Below, piece after piece: positions 1 to 7,792 of a stretch of DNA of 64,000 nt (the first letter of the stretch is position 1; every line of letters begins with the position of its first letter). The notes under the pieces were generated by a model that worked only from the letters and a program-made list of their open reading frames with translations, was not told the DNA's origin and searched no databases. The DNA lies in contig JYIN01000004.1 of NCBI GenBank assembly GCA_002007405.1, positions 1 through 64,000 of the forward strand. The letters are read 5' to 3'. Source of the DNA: Gammaproteobacteria bacterium Gsub. GTDB lineage: Bacteria; Pseudomonadota; Gammaproteobacteria; PS1; Pseudothioglobaceae. A program made the translations under genes and the position numbers.

Positions 1-1141
1 TACCTGATACATTTGCAGTAAAAGTGCCATCAGCACTGTCGCTCACTATTGCGCCAAGCTCAGTATAGACGCCACCCACTTCAATATCCAGTGTTGCAGC
101 GCCGTTTAAGGTAATGGTGGGAATATCATTATCCACTGTAATGACAATGGTGGCCTCTACTCCGCTACCATCATTAGCGGTTGCTTGAATAGCCACAGAG
201 CCATTGTTATTTGCAGTAACAAGACCATTAGCATCAACCATTGCAATAGCAGTATTGGCAGAAGACCAACGAACAGATTGTAATGAGGCGCCAGTATTAG
301 TATTGGCCGTTAATGTAAGTGTGGCATTTATGCCAAGTATATTATTATTACTGTTACTATTAACGGTAATAGTGATAGTATTAACTGGTATATCATCACC
401 ATTTTCACCTGGTGCAATTACAGCAGTGCTATTGTTTGCATGAATCCCAGCCGGCACATTGTTATTGTTTGATAAGATGTTGATTTGATTCTGTATGTTG
501 GTAGTGATGGTACCGCTGAGAAATTCGTCCACTAGCAGTTTCAATTCGTCCACTAGCAGACTCTTATTACCTAATTGAGAAATACCTGCCAAAACTAAAC
601 CAAATTTTCCAGCATCATCATTAGCTGCTGCTTGATTATTTAAATCTGTCGGTACTGTTGCGCTAATATCAACGCCATCTAAACCCAATTCATCAGCAAT
701 GTCTCGATTGTAATATTCAGTATTTTTTAAATCATTGTTGCGATTGGCTACCTGATAAGCAATTTCAGAAATTGGCGAGGTAATGATATTGGTTTGCGTG
801 CCGTCGTAGTTAATGGCAATATTGGTTGTTGTTGCTGTAGTGGGTTGGTTTGTGCTTTCATCAGTATATTGCCCGCCTATGCAGGTAACAATCATAATAC
901 CTCTATATGAAGTATCACTTAATACAACATTAATCAAACCATTTTGATTTGTTGTGCCAACCCCTAGAACGCTATTGTTTGGTTTTTTAATAGTGCATTC
1001 TGCATCTATGGTGGGTGCATTAAAAACGCCAATATTTAAACCATTAGACCCGCCTCCAGTGCCCCCACTTCCACCCCCACCACCGCAAGATGATAGAAGT
1101 AAAATACTTATTAAGAGCACAACTTTCTTGATGTTTTGCAT
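1..1141 (-). CDS. Ig-like repeat surface lipoprotein (partial)
   Basis: About 380 codons are visible, reading left off the window at base 1, so the C-terminus is missing. The start MQNIKKVVLLISILLLSSCG is a lipoprotein signal peptide with lipobox LSSC, followed by a Gly-rich linker, so the protein is probably lipid-anchored in the outer membrane. Residues about 240-335 resemble a bacterial Ig-like group 2 (Big_2) domain (RWSSANTAIAMVDANGLVT). Next comes a stretch like DUF5011 Ig-like domains (PTITLNGAATLDIEVGGVYT). A seven-residue unit containing LLVDE occurs twice in tandem, coded by a 21-bp duplication at 523-560. Such proteins usually mediate surface contact or adhesion, but the specific role is unknown. 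It faces away from the dsr operon. Confidence 0.8.
   Translation of the reverse strand, partial: MQNIKKVVLLISILLLSSCGGGGGSGGTGGGSNGLNIGVFNAPTIDAECTIKKPNNSVLGVGTTNQNGLINVVLSDTSYRGIMIVTCIGGQYTDESTNQPTTATTTNIAINYDGTQTNIITSPISEIAYQVANRNNDLKNTEYYNRDIADELGLDGVDISATVPTDLNNQAAANDDAGKFGLVLAGISQLGNKSLLVDELKLLVDEFLSGTITTNIQNQINILSNNNNVPAGIHANNSTAVIAPGENGDDIPVNTITITVNSNSNNNILGINATLTLTANTNTGASLQSVRWSSANTAIAMVDANGLVTANNNGSVAIQATANDGSGVEATIVITVDNDIPTITLNGAATLDIEVGGVYTELGAIVSDSADGTFTANVSG
523..560. repeat. 21-bp tandem duplication inside the lipoprotein gene
   Basis: AATTCGTCCACTAGCAG occurs at 523-539 and again at 544-560, a period of 21 bp, so the reading frame is kept. It doubles an LLVDE heptad in the protein. 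This is a likely recent slippage or recombination event in a surface gene. Confidence 0.85.
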
Positions 1142-1324
1142 ATTTTGATAAATAAAGTTAGTGGGTTGCATCATGCCTTACTATGCAAAGATCTCTATAT
1201 AAAATAAAGAGACATTATACTAGAGGGTCTAAAAATTTGCGACATTAGTTAAAATTTTATTCTATATCTTAAGGGATAGTTTAAAATACCACTAACAATA
1301 TGCTGTTTTTGTTTTTTGTTTCAG

Positions 1325-1366
1325 TATAATTTGTCCTGTTCATGTCCTTTAATTTAAGTTAAAGGA
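1325..1366 (+). promoter_or_regulatory. dsr operon promoter region with leader palindrome
   Basis: A perfect TATAAT lies at 1325-1330, about 84 bases before dsrA; no convincing -35 box is visible. A perfect 8-bp inverted repeat, TCCTTTAA with TTAAAGGA around a 6-base loop, lies at 1345-1366 just downstream of the expected transcription start. It could be an operator or a 5' mRNA hairpin. The rest of the 272-base gap (1142-1413) is AT-rich with no gene seen. Confidence 0.5.
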
Positions 1367-1413
1367 TTTAATTATTAGAGAATCCAAAAGATTGACTAAA
1401 TAGGAGAGTAAAA

Positions 1414-2718
1414 ATGGCAAAGGAATTATACAACACACCCAACCTTGATGAGTTGGAAAATGGTCCATGGCCTTCATTTGTAACGGGTCTTAAAAGATTA
1501 GCACAAGACGACCATGCTGGCGCTACCATGGTACGCGATGTTTTGGCGACTTTAGAAACCTCGTATGTTACTAAAAAAGGTTATTGGAAGGGCGGCACCG
1601 TTGGTGTTATCGGTTATGGTGGTGGGGTTATCCCACGCTTTAATGAGTTGAAAGATGAAAAAGGCGATTTTAAATTTAAGGATGCAGGTGAGTTTCACAC
1701 TTTAAGAGTTCAGCCCCCAGCAGGCATGCATTACACTTCAAAATTATTAAGGAATATATGTGATATGTTTGTTGATAATGGTGGCTCTGGTTTGATCGGG
1801 ATGCATGGTCAATCAGGTGATATTATGTTTCAAGGTGCAACCGAAAAAACCACCCAGAAAATTTTTAACGCATTAAATGATTATGGTCTTGATATGGGAG
1901 GTGCAGGTCCTGCGGTTCGTACTGGTATGAGTTGTGTGGGTGCGGCGCGTTGTGAGATGTCAAACACTAATGAACAAGCAGCATTGCGTACTTTAGTTAA
2001 TGCCTTTTTAGACGATATGCACCGTCCAGCATTGCCTTATAAGATGAAATTTAAAGTCTCAGGCTGTGCAAACGATTGTATGAACTCAATTGAGCGCTCC
2101 GATTTTGCCACCATTGGCACCTGGAGAGATGACATCAAAATCAATCAAGACGCGTGGAAAGCGATGGTTGCTGACAAAGGTCGCGCCTATGTGGTAGATA
2201 ATATCACTTCGCGTTGTCCAACACAGTGTATGACTCTTAACGAAGATTCATCACTCACCATTGACAATAAAAACTGTGTTAAATGTATGCACTGTTTAAA
2301 TGCCACCTCACCACTCACCCACAAGTATATTAAAGACGCCTCGGAAGGTGCAATCTTAGCAACGGGTGATGATAAAGGAGTTACCATTTGTATGGGCGGT
2401 AAGCGCACCTTAAAAATCGGTGATTTATTTGGTACTGTGGTTGTACCATTTATGAAGTTAGAAACCGAAGAAGACTACGAGGCAATTGAAGAATTGGCCA
2501 GTGAAGTGGTTGATTTTTTTGCTGAGAATGCACTAGAGCATGAAAGAACTGGTGAAATGATTGAGCGCATTGGTATCGTTAACTTTATGGAGGGTATTGG
2601 CTTAGAAGTTAATCCAAACATGGTTGATTCACCGCGTTATATGTCTTATGTTCGGATGGATAAATGGGATGAAGAAGCTGCCAAATGGTTTGAAAACAAA
2701 GCCGAAGCTAGAGCTTAA
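1414..2718 (+). CDS. dsrA: Reverse dissimilatory sulfite reductase alpha subunit
   Basis: DsrA pairs with DsrB to form the cytoplasmic siroheme enzyme that, in sulfur oxidisers, oxidises DsrC-bound sulfur to the sulfite level. The siroheme/[4Fe-4S] cysteines are present as C174-X5-C180 and C218-X3-C222. A ferredoxin insert supplies C268, C272, C288, C291 and C294. The length of 434 residues is normal. A clear AGGAG ribosome site precedes the ATG. As first gene of the dsr cluster, lying 35 bases before dsrB, it is expected to be the most strongly expressed. The oxidative direction is inferred from the neighbouring dsrEFH and dsrL genes. Confidence 0.98.
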   Translation: MAKELYNTPNLDELENGPWPSFVTGLKRLAQDDHAGATMVRDVLATLETSYVTKKGYWKGGTVGVIGYGGGVIPRFNELKDEKGDFKFKDAGEFHTLRVQPPAGMHYTSKLLRNICDMFVDNGGSGLIGMHGQSGDIMFQGATEKTTQKIFNALNDYGLDMGGAGPAVRTGMSCVGAARCEMSNTNEQAALRTLVNAFLDDMHRPALPYKMKFKVSGCANDCMNSIERSDFATIGTWRDDIKINQDAWKAMVADKGRAYVVDNITSRCPTQCMTLNEDSSLTIDNKNCVKCMHCLNATSPLTHKYIKDASEGAILATGDDKGVTICMGGKRTLKIGDLFGTVVVPFMKLETEEDYEAIEELASEVVDFFAENALEHERTGEMIERIGIVNFMEGIGLEVNPNMVDSPRYMSYVRMDKWDEEAAKWFENKAEARA

Positions 2719-2753
2719 TTAATAACACATAATAATAATTTAGGAGAAATATT

Positions 2754-3827
2754 ATGGCTGAAGCACCAAGAATGCCAATTGAGTCTGGCTGTCCAGACCC
2801 CATCCAATATATGCACCCAACGATGCGACGCAACTATGGACAGTGGGCTTATCATGACCGTCCGCGTCCAGGCGTTTTGCACCACACTTCAAAATACAAT
2901 GAAGAGATTTGGACAGTTCGTTGCGGCACGCAAAGGCAAATGGATGTTTACACTATCAAGAAATTGGCAGATATTGCCGATGAATTCGGTGATGGTTATA
3001 TCCGTTTCACCATCCGTTCAAATGTTGAATTTATGGTCGATACTGAGGCAAAAGTTGAGCCGTTAATTAAAGCTTTGCAAGCGGCTGGATTCCCAGTCGG
3101 TGGCACTGGTCCTACGGTATCCATGATTTCACATACCCAAGGTTGGTTGCATTGTGATATTCCCGGCACTGACGCATCAGGTGTAGTTAAAGCGTTGATG
3201 GACGAATTGCACGAGGAGTTTCAAAAAGAAGAAATGCCTAACCGAGTACATATGACCACCTCATGTTGCCAGATTAATTGTGGCGGTCATGGCGATATTG
3301 CAATCAATATTCAACACACCAAACCACCTAAAATCAATCATGATCTGGTTGCCAATGTTTGCGAGCGTCCTACGGTTGTGGCTAGATGTCCAGTGGCTGC
3401 GATTCGTCCAGCAATGGTCAATGGCAAACCAACATTAGAAGTGGATGAGAAAAAATGTATTTGTTGTGGCGCATGTTATCCGCCTTGTCCGCCGATGCAG
3501 ATTAACGATCCAGAGCATTCCAAGCTAGCCATTTGGATTGGTGGCAAACACTCAAATGCCAGAAGTAAGCCTTCTTTTCAGAAGTTGGTGGCTGCTGGTT
3601 TGCCTAACAATCCACCAAGATGGCCAGAAGTAGGTGCGATTGTAAAGCAAATCTTGGCTGTATATAAAGCAGATGCGCGTGATTGGGAAAGAGTTGGTGA
3701 ATGGGTTGAGCGGATTGGATGGCCCTCATTTTTTGAAAAAACTGGGCTACCATTTACTAAATTCCATGTTTCTGATTGGAAAGGTACGCGTCATCAACTC
3801 AATTCTTCTGCTTATATCCATTTCTAA
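2754..3827 (+). CDS. dsrB: Reverse dissimilatory sulfite reductase beta subunit
   Basis: This is the partner subunit of DsrA in the alpha2beta2 sulfite reductase. Siroheme-domain cysteines C171, C172 and C176 and a later C212 match the DsrB pattern. A ferredoxin domain holds C235-X2-C238-X2-C241-X3-C245. The length is 357 residues, usual for DsrB. An AGGAGA ribosome site sits just before the ATG. dsrE follows after 11 bases, consistent with one transcript. Confidence 0.98.
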   Translation: MAEAPRMPIESGCPDPIQYMHPTMRRNYGQWAYHDRPRPGVLHHTSKYNEEIWTVRCGTQRQMDVYTIKKLADIADEFGDGYIRFTIRSNVEFMVDTEAKVEPLIKALQAAGFPVGGTGPTVSMISHTQGWLHCDIPGTDASGVVKALMDELHEEFQKEEMPNRVHMTTSCCQINCGGHGDIAINIQHTKPPKINHDLVANVCERPTVVARCPVAAIRPAMVNGKPTLEVDEKKCICCGACYPPCPPMQINDPEHSKLAIWIGGKHSNARSKPSFQKLVAAGLPNNPPRWPEVGAIVKQILAVYKADARDWERVGEWVERIGWPSFFEKTGLPFTKFHVSDWKGTRHQLNSSAYIHF

Positions 3828-3838
3828 GCACCGCAAAT

Positions 3839-4240
3839 ATGAAGATTTCTATTCAAATTAACGAGGGACCATATCAGCATCAAGCATCTGACACGGCTTA
3901 TCAATTTGCCAAAGCTGCGATTGCCAAAGGGCATGAAATTTTTCGCATATTTTTTTATCATGATGGGGTTAATAATGCCTCGCGTTTTACGGTGCCGCCA
4001 CAAGACGATCGTAATGTGGTCAATCAATGGGCAGAGCTTGGGATTAAAAACGCAAAAGGCGAGTCTGAACTTGTGGTTTGTGTAGCAGCGGCACTTCGCC
4101 GTGGTATGTTAGATGAGTCTGAGGCGGGTAAAAACGGTATTGATGGTAATAACATTCATCCGGCATTCCGTATCTCTGGTCTGGGTCAGCTGATTGAAGC
4201 AGGTATCCAATCAGATCGCTTAGTGGTATTTGGAGATTAG
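3839..4240 (+). CDS. dsrE: Sulfur carrier protein DsrE
   Basis: DsrE is the sulfur-binding subunit of the cytoplasmic DsrE2F2H2 hexamer, which takes sulfane sulfur from TusA/rhodanese and hands it to DsrC. The start MKISIQINEGPYQ is typical of the family; an upstream in-frame start at 3776 would lie inside dsrB and is rejected. Cys81 in LVVCVAAALRRGM corresponds to the active-site cysteine. The presence of dsrE, dsrF and dsrH together marks the oxidative type of Dsr pathway, since sulfate reducers lack this trio. Confidence 0.96.
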   Translation: MKISIQINEGPYQHQASDTAYQFAKAAIAKGHEIFRIFFYHDGVNNASRFTVPPQDDRNVVNQWAELGIKNAKGESELVVCVAAALRRGMLDESEAGKNGIDGNNIHPAFRISGLGQLIEAGIQSDRLVVFGD

Positions 4241-4241
4241 T

Positions 4242-4649
4242 ATGAGTGATGTTAAGAAGTTTATGTATTTAAACCGAAGAGCTCCCTACGGTACGGTGTA
4301 TGCATTAGAGTCTTTGGAGGTAGTGCTAATTGCTGCTGCTTTTGAACAAGAGGTTTGTCTGGCTTTTGTTGATGATGGTGTTTACCAAATTATTGAGGGG
4401 CAAAATACTGATGGTATTGGGATGAAAAATTTTTCTAAAACTTATCATGCGTTAGGTGATTATGATATTAACAAACTTTATGTGTCGGCAGAGTCCCTAT
4501 CAGAAAGAGGTTTGAGTGGAGATGATATTATGTCCTTGGTTTATGAAGACGAAGAAGACGATTGGGCTGAAAAACCCTCGATTAAAATTGTCCCAAATGC
4601 TGAGTTAACAAAAATTATGTCCAATCAAGATGTGGTTCTAAGTTTTTAA
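4242..4649 (+). CDS. dsrF: DsrEFH complex subunit DsrF
   Basis: DsrF is the DsrE/F-fold subunit of the DsrEFH sulfurtransferase complex, homologous to TusC. The GGAG ribosome site that overlaps the end of dsrE selects the ATG at 4242 (MSDVKKFMYLNRRAPYGTVY), one base after the dsrE stop, rather than the in-frame ATG at 4230. It is 135 residues long. The PYGTVYALE segment is characteristic of DsrF/TusC. Confidence 0.95.
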   Translation: MSDVKKFMYLNRRAPYGTVYALESLEVVLIAAAFEQEVCLAFVDDGVYQIIEGQNTDGIGMKNFSKTYHALGDYDINKLYVSAESLSERGLSGDDIMSLVYEDEEDDWAEKPSIKIVPNAELTKIMSNQDVVLSF

Positions 4650-4662
4650 GAGGGTATTAAAT

Positions 4663-4959
4663 ATGTTACACACCGTAAATAAATCATCTTTTGAGCGTAA
4701 TTCGCTGCAGTCTTGTCTTAATATTATTGACGATACAAGCGTTATTTTATTAATTGAAGATGGGGTGATTTCCGCCACGAAGAATGCCAATTCATCAATG
4801 CTTGCTGAACTTGCCGCAGACGGTAGGGTTTATGCACTCAAAGATGATATTGAGGCACGGGGAATTTCAGCAAAAGTCGCAGATAATATCAAACTTGTTG
4901 ATTATGCAGGTTTTGTTGATTTGGTTGAGGAGTATGGAACTTCGGTTTCATGGGTTTAA
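4663..4959 (+). CDS. dsrH: DsrEFH complex subunit DsrH
   Basis: DsrH is the TusB-like third subunit of the DsrEFH hexamer. It is 98 residues long. The conserved N-terminal cysteine is at position 18 (SLQSCLNII), close to the place of the conserved Cys20 in other DsrH proteins. It lies 13 bases after dsrF and 32 before dsrC, and its product is expected to assemble with DsrE and DsrF. Confidence 0.94.
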   Translation: MLHTVNKSSFERNSLQSCLNIIDDTSVILLIEDGVISATKNANSSMLAELAADGRVYALKDDIEARGISAKVADNIKLVDYAGFVDLVEEYGTSVSWV

Positions 4960-4991
4960 TTTTTTAATTTTATTTATAGGAGGTAGAAAAA

Positions 4992-5315
4992 ATGGCTGAT
5001 ATTTTAGGTGCACCAGTGGATGAAGAGGGTTTTTTAGTCAATCTTAAAGATTGGAATAAGGATATTGCGATTGCAATGGCAAAAGCTGACGATATTGAAT
5101 TATCCCAAGAACACTGGGATGTGATTGATTTTCTGCGTAACTACTTTGAGGAATATCAAATCGCGCCAGCGGTCCGAGTACTAACCAAGGCAATTGGCAA
5201 GCAATTCGGTAAAGAAAAAGGCAATTCTAAGTATTTGTATTCTTTATTCCCATACGGTCCTGGTAAGCAAGGGTGTCGCTTTGCTGGTCTTCCAAAACCC
5301 ACTGGCTGTATTTGA
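4992..5315 (+). CDS. dsrC: DsrC sulfur-trafficking protein
   Basis: DsrC is the small carrier that presents sulfur as a persulfide or trisulfide to DsrAB and is recycled by DsrK. The C-terminal arm CRFAGLPKPTGCI has both redox cysteines, C95 and the penultimate C106, ten residues apart. This identifies true DsrC rather than a TusE-like paralogue. It is 107 residues long. A strong AGGAGG ribosome site precedes the ATG, the best in the cluster, which suits an abundant carrier. An 81-base gap follows before dsrM. Confidence 0.97.
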   Translation: MADILGAPVDEEGFLVNLKDWNKDIAIAMAKADDIELSQEHWDVIDFLRNYFEEYQIAPAVRVLTKAIGKQFGKEKGNSKYLYSLFPYGPGKQGCRFAGLPKPTGCI

Positions 5316-5396
5316 TTCTAAGATGGGTTTTTAATACATGCCCATTTTTTAACTTAGAAAAACGCCGTGAAATAGGAACGATTAAAAGAGAGCAAT

Positions 5397-6167
5397 ATGT
5401 CTGCAATAAGTATTTTTTTTACCGCTTTATTCTATCTATCTTTATTTGTATTCTTAATTGGAATGGCGAGAAAAATCTACCAATATTGGCTGACCCCAAC
5501 CCCCCTTAAAATTCCAATCGCACCGGCCCCATTAACACAAACTGGGGTAGCCATGCGTATCGTTCGCGAAGTTGTTTTGTTTGAAAGCTTGTTTAAATCT
5601 AATAAATGGACTTGGATTTTTGGTTGGTTGTTCCATGTGGGTTTATTGTTGGTTTTAATTCGCCATCTGCGTTATTTTTGGCCGGGTGATTTGCCTGAGA
5701 TTTTTCTACTCACCCAACCTTTTAAGTATGCCGCATTCGCCATGGTAATCGGTTTGGTTGGGTTAATAGGGCGGCGTATTTTTGTTGAGCGGATTCGCTA
5801 TATTTCCGCACCTTCGGATTATTTAATGCTTATTTTGTTATTGGTTATTGGTGTGAGTGGGGTGGTTATGACTTTTACTAACAATCATACTGACATTATT
5901 ATGGTTAAAGAATTTGCCTCAGGTCTTTTGATTTTAAATTGGTCTAATCTACCGACTGAAGTGTATTTTTTATTACATATTTTTTTAGCCTTTATATTAC
6001 TACTAATTTTTCCAATCTCAAAATTATTGCATGTGCCGGGGGTATTTTTTAGCCCAACGCTGAATCAAGTAGACGATTCGCGTAAAAAACGCCACATTTC
6101 ACCTTGGGCACTCAAACAAGAGCAGGGGCACGCAGTGAGATTAGAACAAGCACTCGGCAAAGATTAA
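5397..6167 (+). CDS. dsrM: DsrM membrane cytochrome b subunit
   Basis: DsrM is the NarI-like diheme cytochrome b of the DsrMKJOP transmembrane complex and links DsrK to the quinone pool. Several hydrophobic helices are visible across its 256 residues, including an N-terminal one and clusters near residues 75-95, 105-125, 140-160 and 190-210, with histidines suited to heme ligation (for example WLFHVG and LLHIFLA). It is 26 bases upstream of dsrK. Confidence 0.93.
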   Translation: MSAISIFFTALFYLSLFVFLIGMARKIYQYWLTPTPLKIPIAPAPLTQTGVAMRIVREVVLFESLFKSNKWTWIFGWLFHVGLLLVLIRHLRYFWPGDLPEIFLLTQPFKYAAFAMVIGLVGLIGRRIFVERIRYISAPSDYLMLILLLVIGVSGVVMTFTNNHTDIIMVKEFASGLLILNWSNLPTEVYFLLHIFLAFILLLIFPISKLLHVPGVFFSPTLNQVDDSRKKRHISPWALKQEQGHAVRLEQALGKD

Positions 6168-6193
6168 CCAAGGATTAAAGAGGACAAACCAAC

Positions 6194-7759
6194 ATGGTAG
6201 AAAAATTTGACATTCCAACTCTACCCACTTACATAGAGATTCCCGATATTGAAAAGGGCGCTATGAAAGGCGATGGTCCGTTTAAATCTTCTGCAGAATT
6301 TCAAAATCCACTTGGTTTTCCGGGTGAGAAAGTTGCTGATTGGCAAACTGTGGCAATTGCAAAAATGGCAGAATTAAAGTCCAAATATCGCTCGGTGCAA
6401 GTGTTTTTAGATGCTTGTGTGAAGTGCGGCGCTTGCACTGATAAGTGTCATTATTTTTTAGGCTCCAAGGATCCGAAAAATATGCCCGTTGCCCGTCAAG
6501 ATTTATTTCGTAGTGTGTATCGTCGCCATTTTACTTTTGCAGGTAAATATTTTCCTAAATTAGTCGGTGCTAAAGATTTAGACGAGACTATGTTAGATGA
6601 TTGGTATAACTATTTTCACCAATGTTCACAATGCCGTCGTTGTTCGGTATTTTGCCCGTATGGCATTGACACTGCTGAGATCTCTATGGCAGCACGCGAG
6701 GTTTTAGATACGGTTGGCGTTGGTCAAAAATATTGCAATCAGATTCTGGGTAAAGCCACTACAGTTGGCAATAACCTAGGTCTGCCAGAGCCTGCCTTGC
6801 GTGATACTTTGCTTGATTTAGAAGAAGAAATTGAAGAGGAGACTGGTATTGCAATTAAATACCCGTTAGATGTGAAGGGTGCTGAGGTCCTGCTTGTTAC
6901 TCCTTCAGCTGATTTTTTTGCCGAGCCACATATTGATGGTTTGATTGGCTATGGCAAAGTTTTTCACCAAGATGGCGTGCGTTGGACGATGAGCTCGTTC
7001 GCTTCTGAGGGGGCAAACTTTGGAATGTTTATCGGTTCTTATGATGTGATGCGTAAAGCTGCTTTGCGTATTCGTAAGGCGGCACTTGATTTAGAAGTAT
7101 CTAGGATAATGGTCGGTGAGTGTGGTCATGCTTGGCGTGTAGCGTATGGTTTTTGGAATACTTTAACAGGGGTTGGTGCGGGTGCGACTGATGTGTTTGG
7201 CTTGAAATTACAAAACCAGCTAGATCCGCGCTATTCGCAGCCACAACACATTATTGAATATACCCACGATTTAATTAAGCGTGGCAAATTAGAGTTTGAT
7301 AAATCTGTAAATGACCATCGCACTGTAACCTTCCATGACTCTTGTAATATTGCCCGTGCTAGTAATATGGGCGGGATTCCAAATGGGCAGTTTATCCTTC
7401 CGCGGGAAGTGATTAAAGCAGTTTGTAATAATTTTGTGGATATGGCACGAGACACAATTATGGAATCAACTTTTTGTTGTGGCGGTGGTGGTGGCTTATT
7501 AACTGACGATTTGATGGAAATTCGGGTTAAGGGTGCGATGCCAAGAATGCAGGCTTTAAAAGCAGTAGAAGGGTCTGACAATGTTGATACTCTGGTTGCC
7601 ATTTGTGCAATTTGTAAATCACAATTTAGCAAAGTTCTACCAAAATTTGATTTTGATCCATATATGATTGTGAGTGTACATCAATTAGTAGGCGAGGCAC
7701 TTATTATGGACAAACCACAAATAGAAGAAGATTTGTCTGCCACAGAAGTGGTTGGGTAA
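6194..7759 (+). CDS. dsrK: DsrK, HdrD-like iron-sulfur subunit
   Basis: DsrK is the cytoplasmic-side catalytic subunit of DsrMKJOP, related to heterodisulfide reductase HdrD, and is thought to act on DsrC disulfide/trisulfide. Two ferredoxin motifs are present (CVKCGACTDKCHYF near residue 75 and CSQCRRCSVFCPYG near 150). They are followed by CCG-type domains, including the run FCCGGGGGLLTDDL and the late CAICKSQ. The length is 521 residues, within the normal range. Confidence 0.96.
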   Translation: MVEKFDIPTLPTYIEIPDIEKGAMKGDGPFKSSAEFQNPLGFPGEKVADWQTVAIAKMAELKSKYRSVQVFLDACVKCGACTDKCHYFLGSKDPKNMPVARQDLFRSVYRRHFTFAGKYFPKLVGAKDLDETMLDDWYNYFHQCSQCRRCSVFCPYGIDTAEISMAAREVLDTVGVGQKYCNQILGKATTVGNNLGLPEPALRDTLLDLEEEIEEETGIAIKYPLDVKGAEVLLVTPSADFFAEPHIDGLIGYGKVFHQDGVRWTMSSFASEGANFGMFIGSYDVMRKAALRIRKAALDLEVSRIMVGECGHAWRVAYGFWNTLTGVGAGATDVFGLKLQNQLDPRYSQPQHIIEYTHDLIKRGKLEFDKSVNDHRTVTFHDSCNIARASNMGGIPNGQFILPREVIKAVCNNFVDMARDTIMESTFCCGGGGGLLTDDLMEIRVKGAMPRMQALKAVEGSDNVDTLVAICAICKSQFSKVLPKFDFDPYMIVSVHQLVGEALIMDKPQIEEDLSATEVVG

Positions 7760-7792
7760 GTGCAATAATAATATTAAATAAGGAGATTTGAA

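Noticed and set aside
954-1148. Proline-rich plus-strand frame of 64 codons
   Set aside because: It is the complement of the Gly-rich linker of the minus-strand lipoprotein gene.
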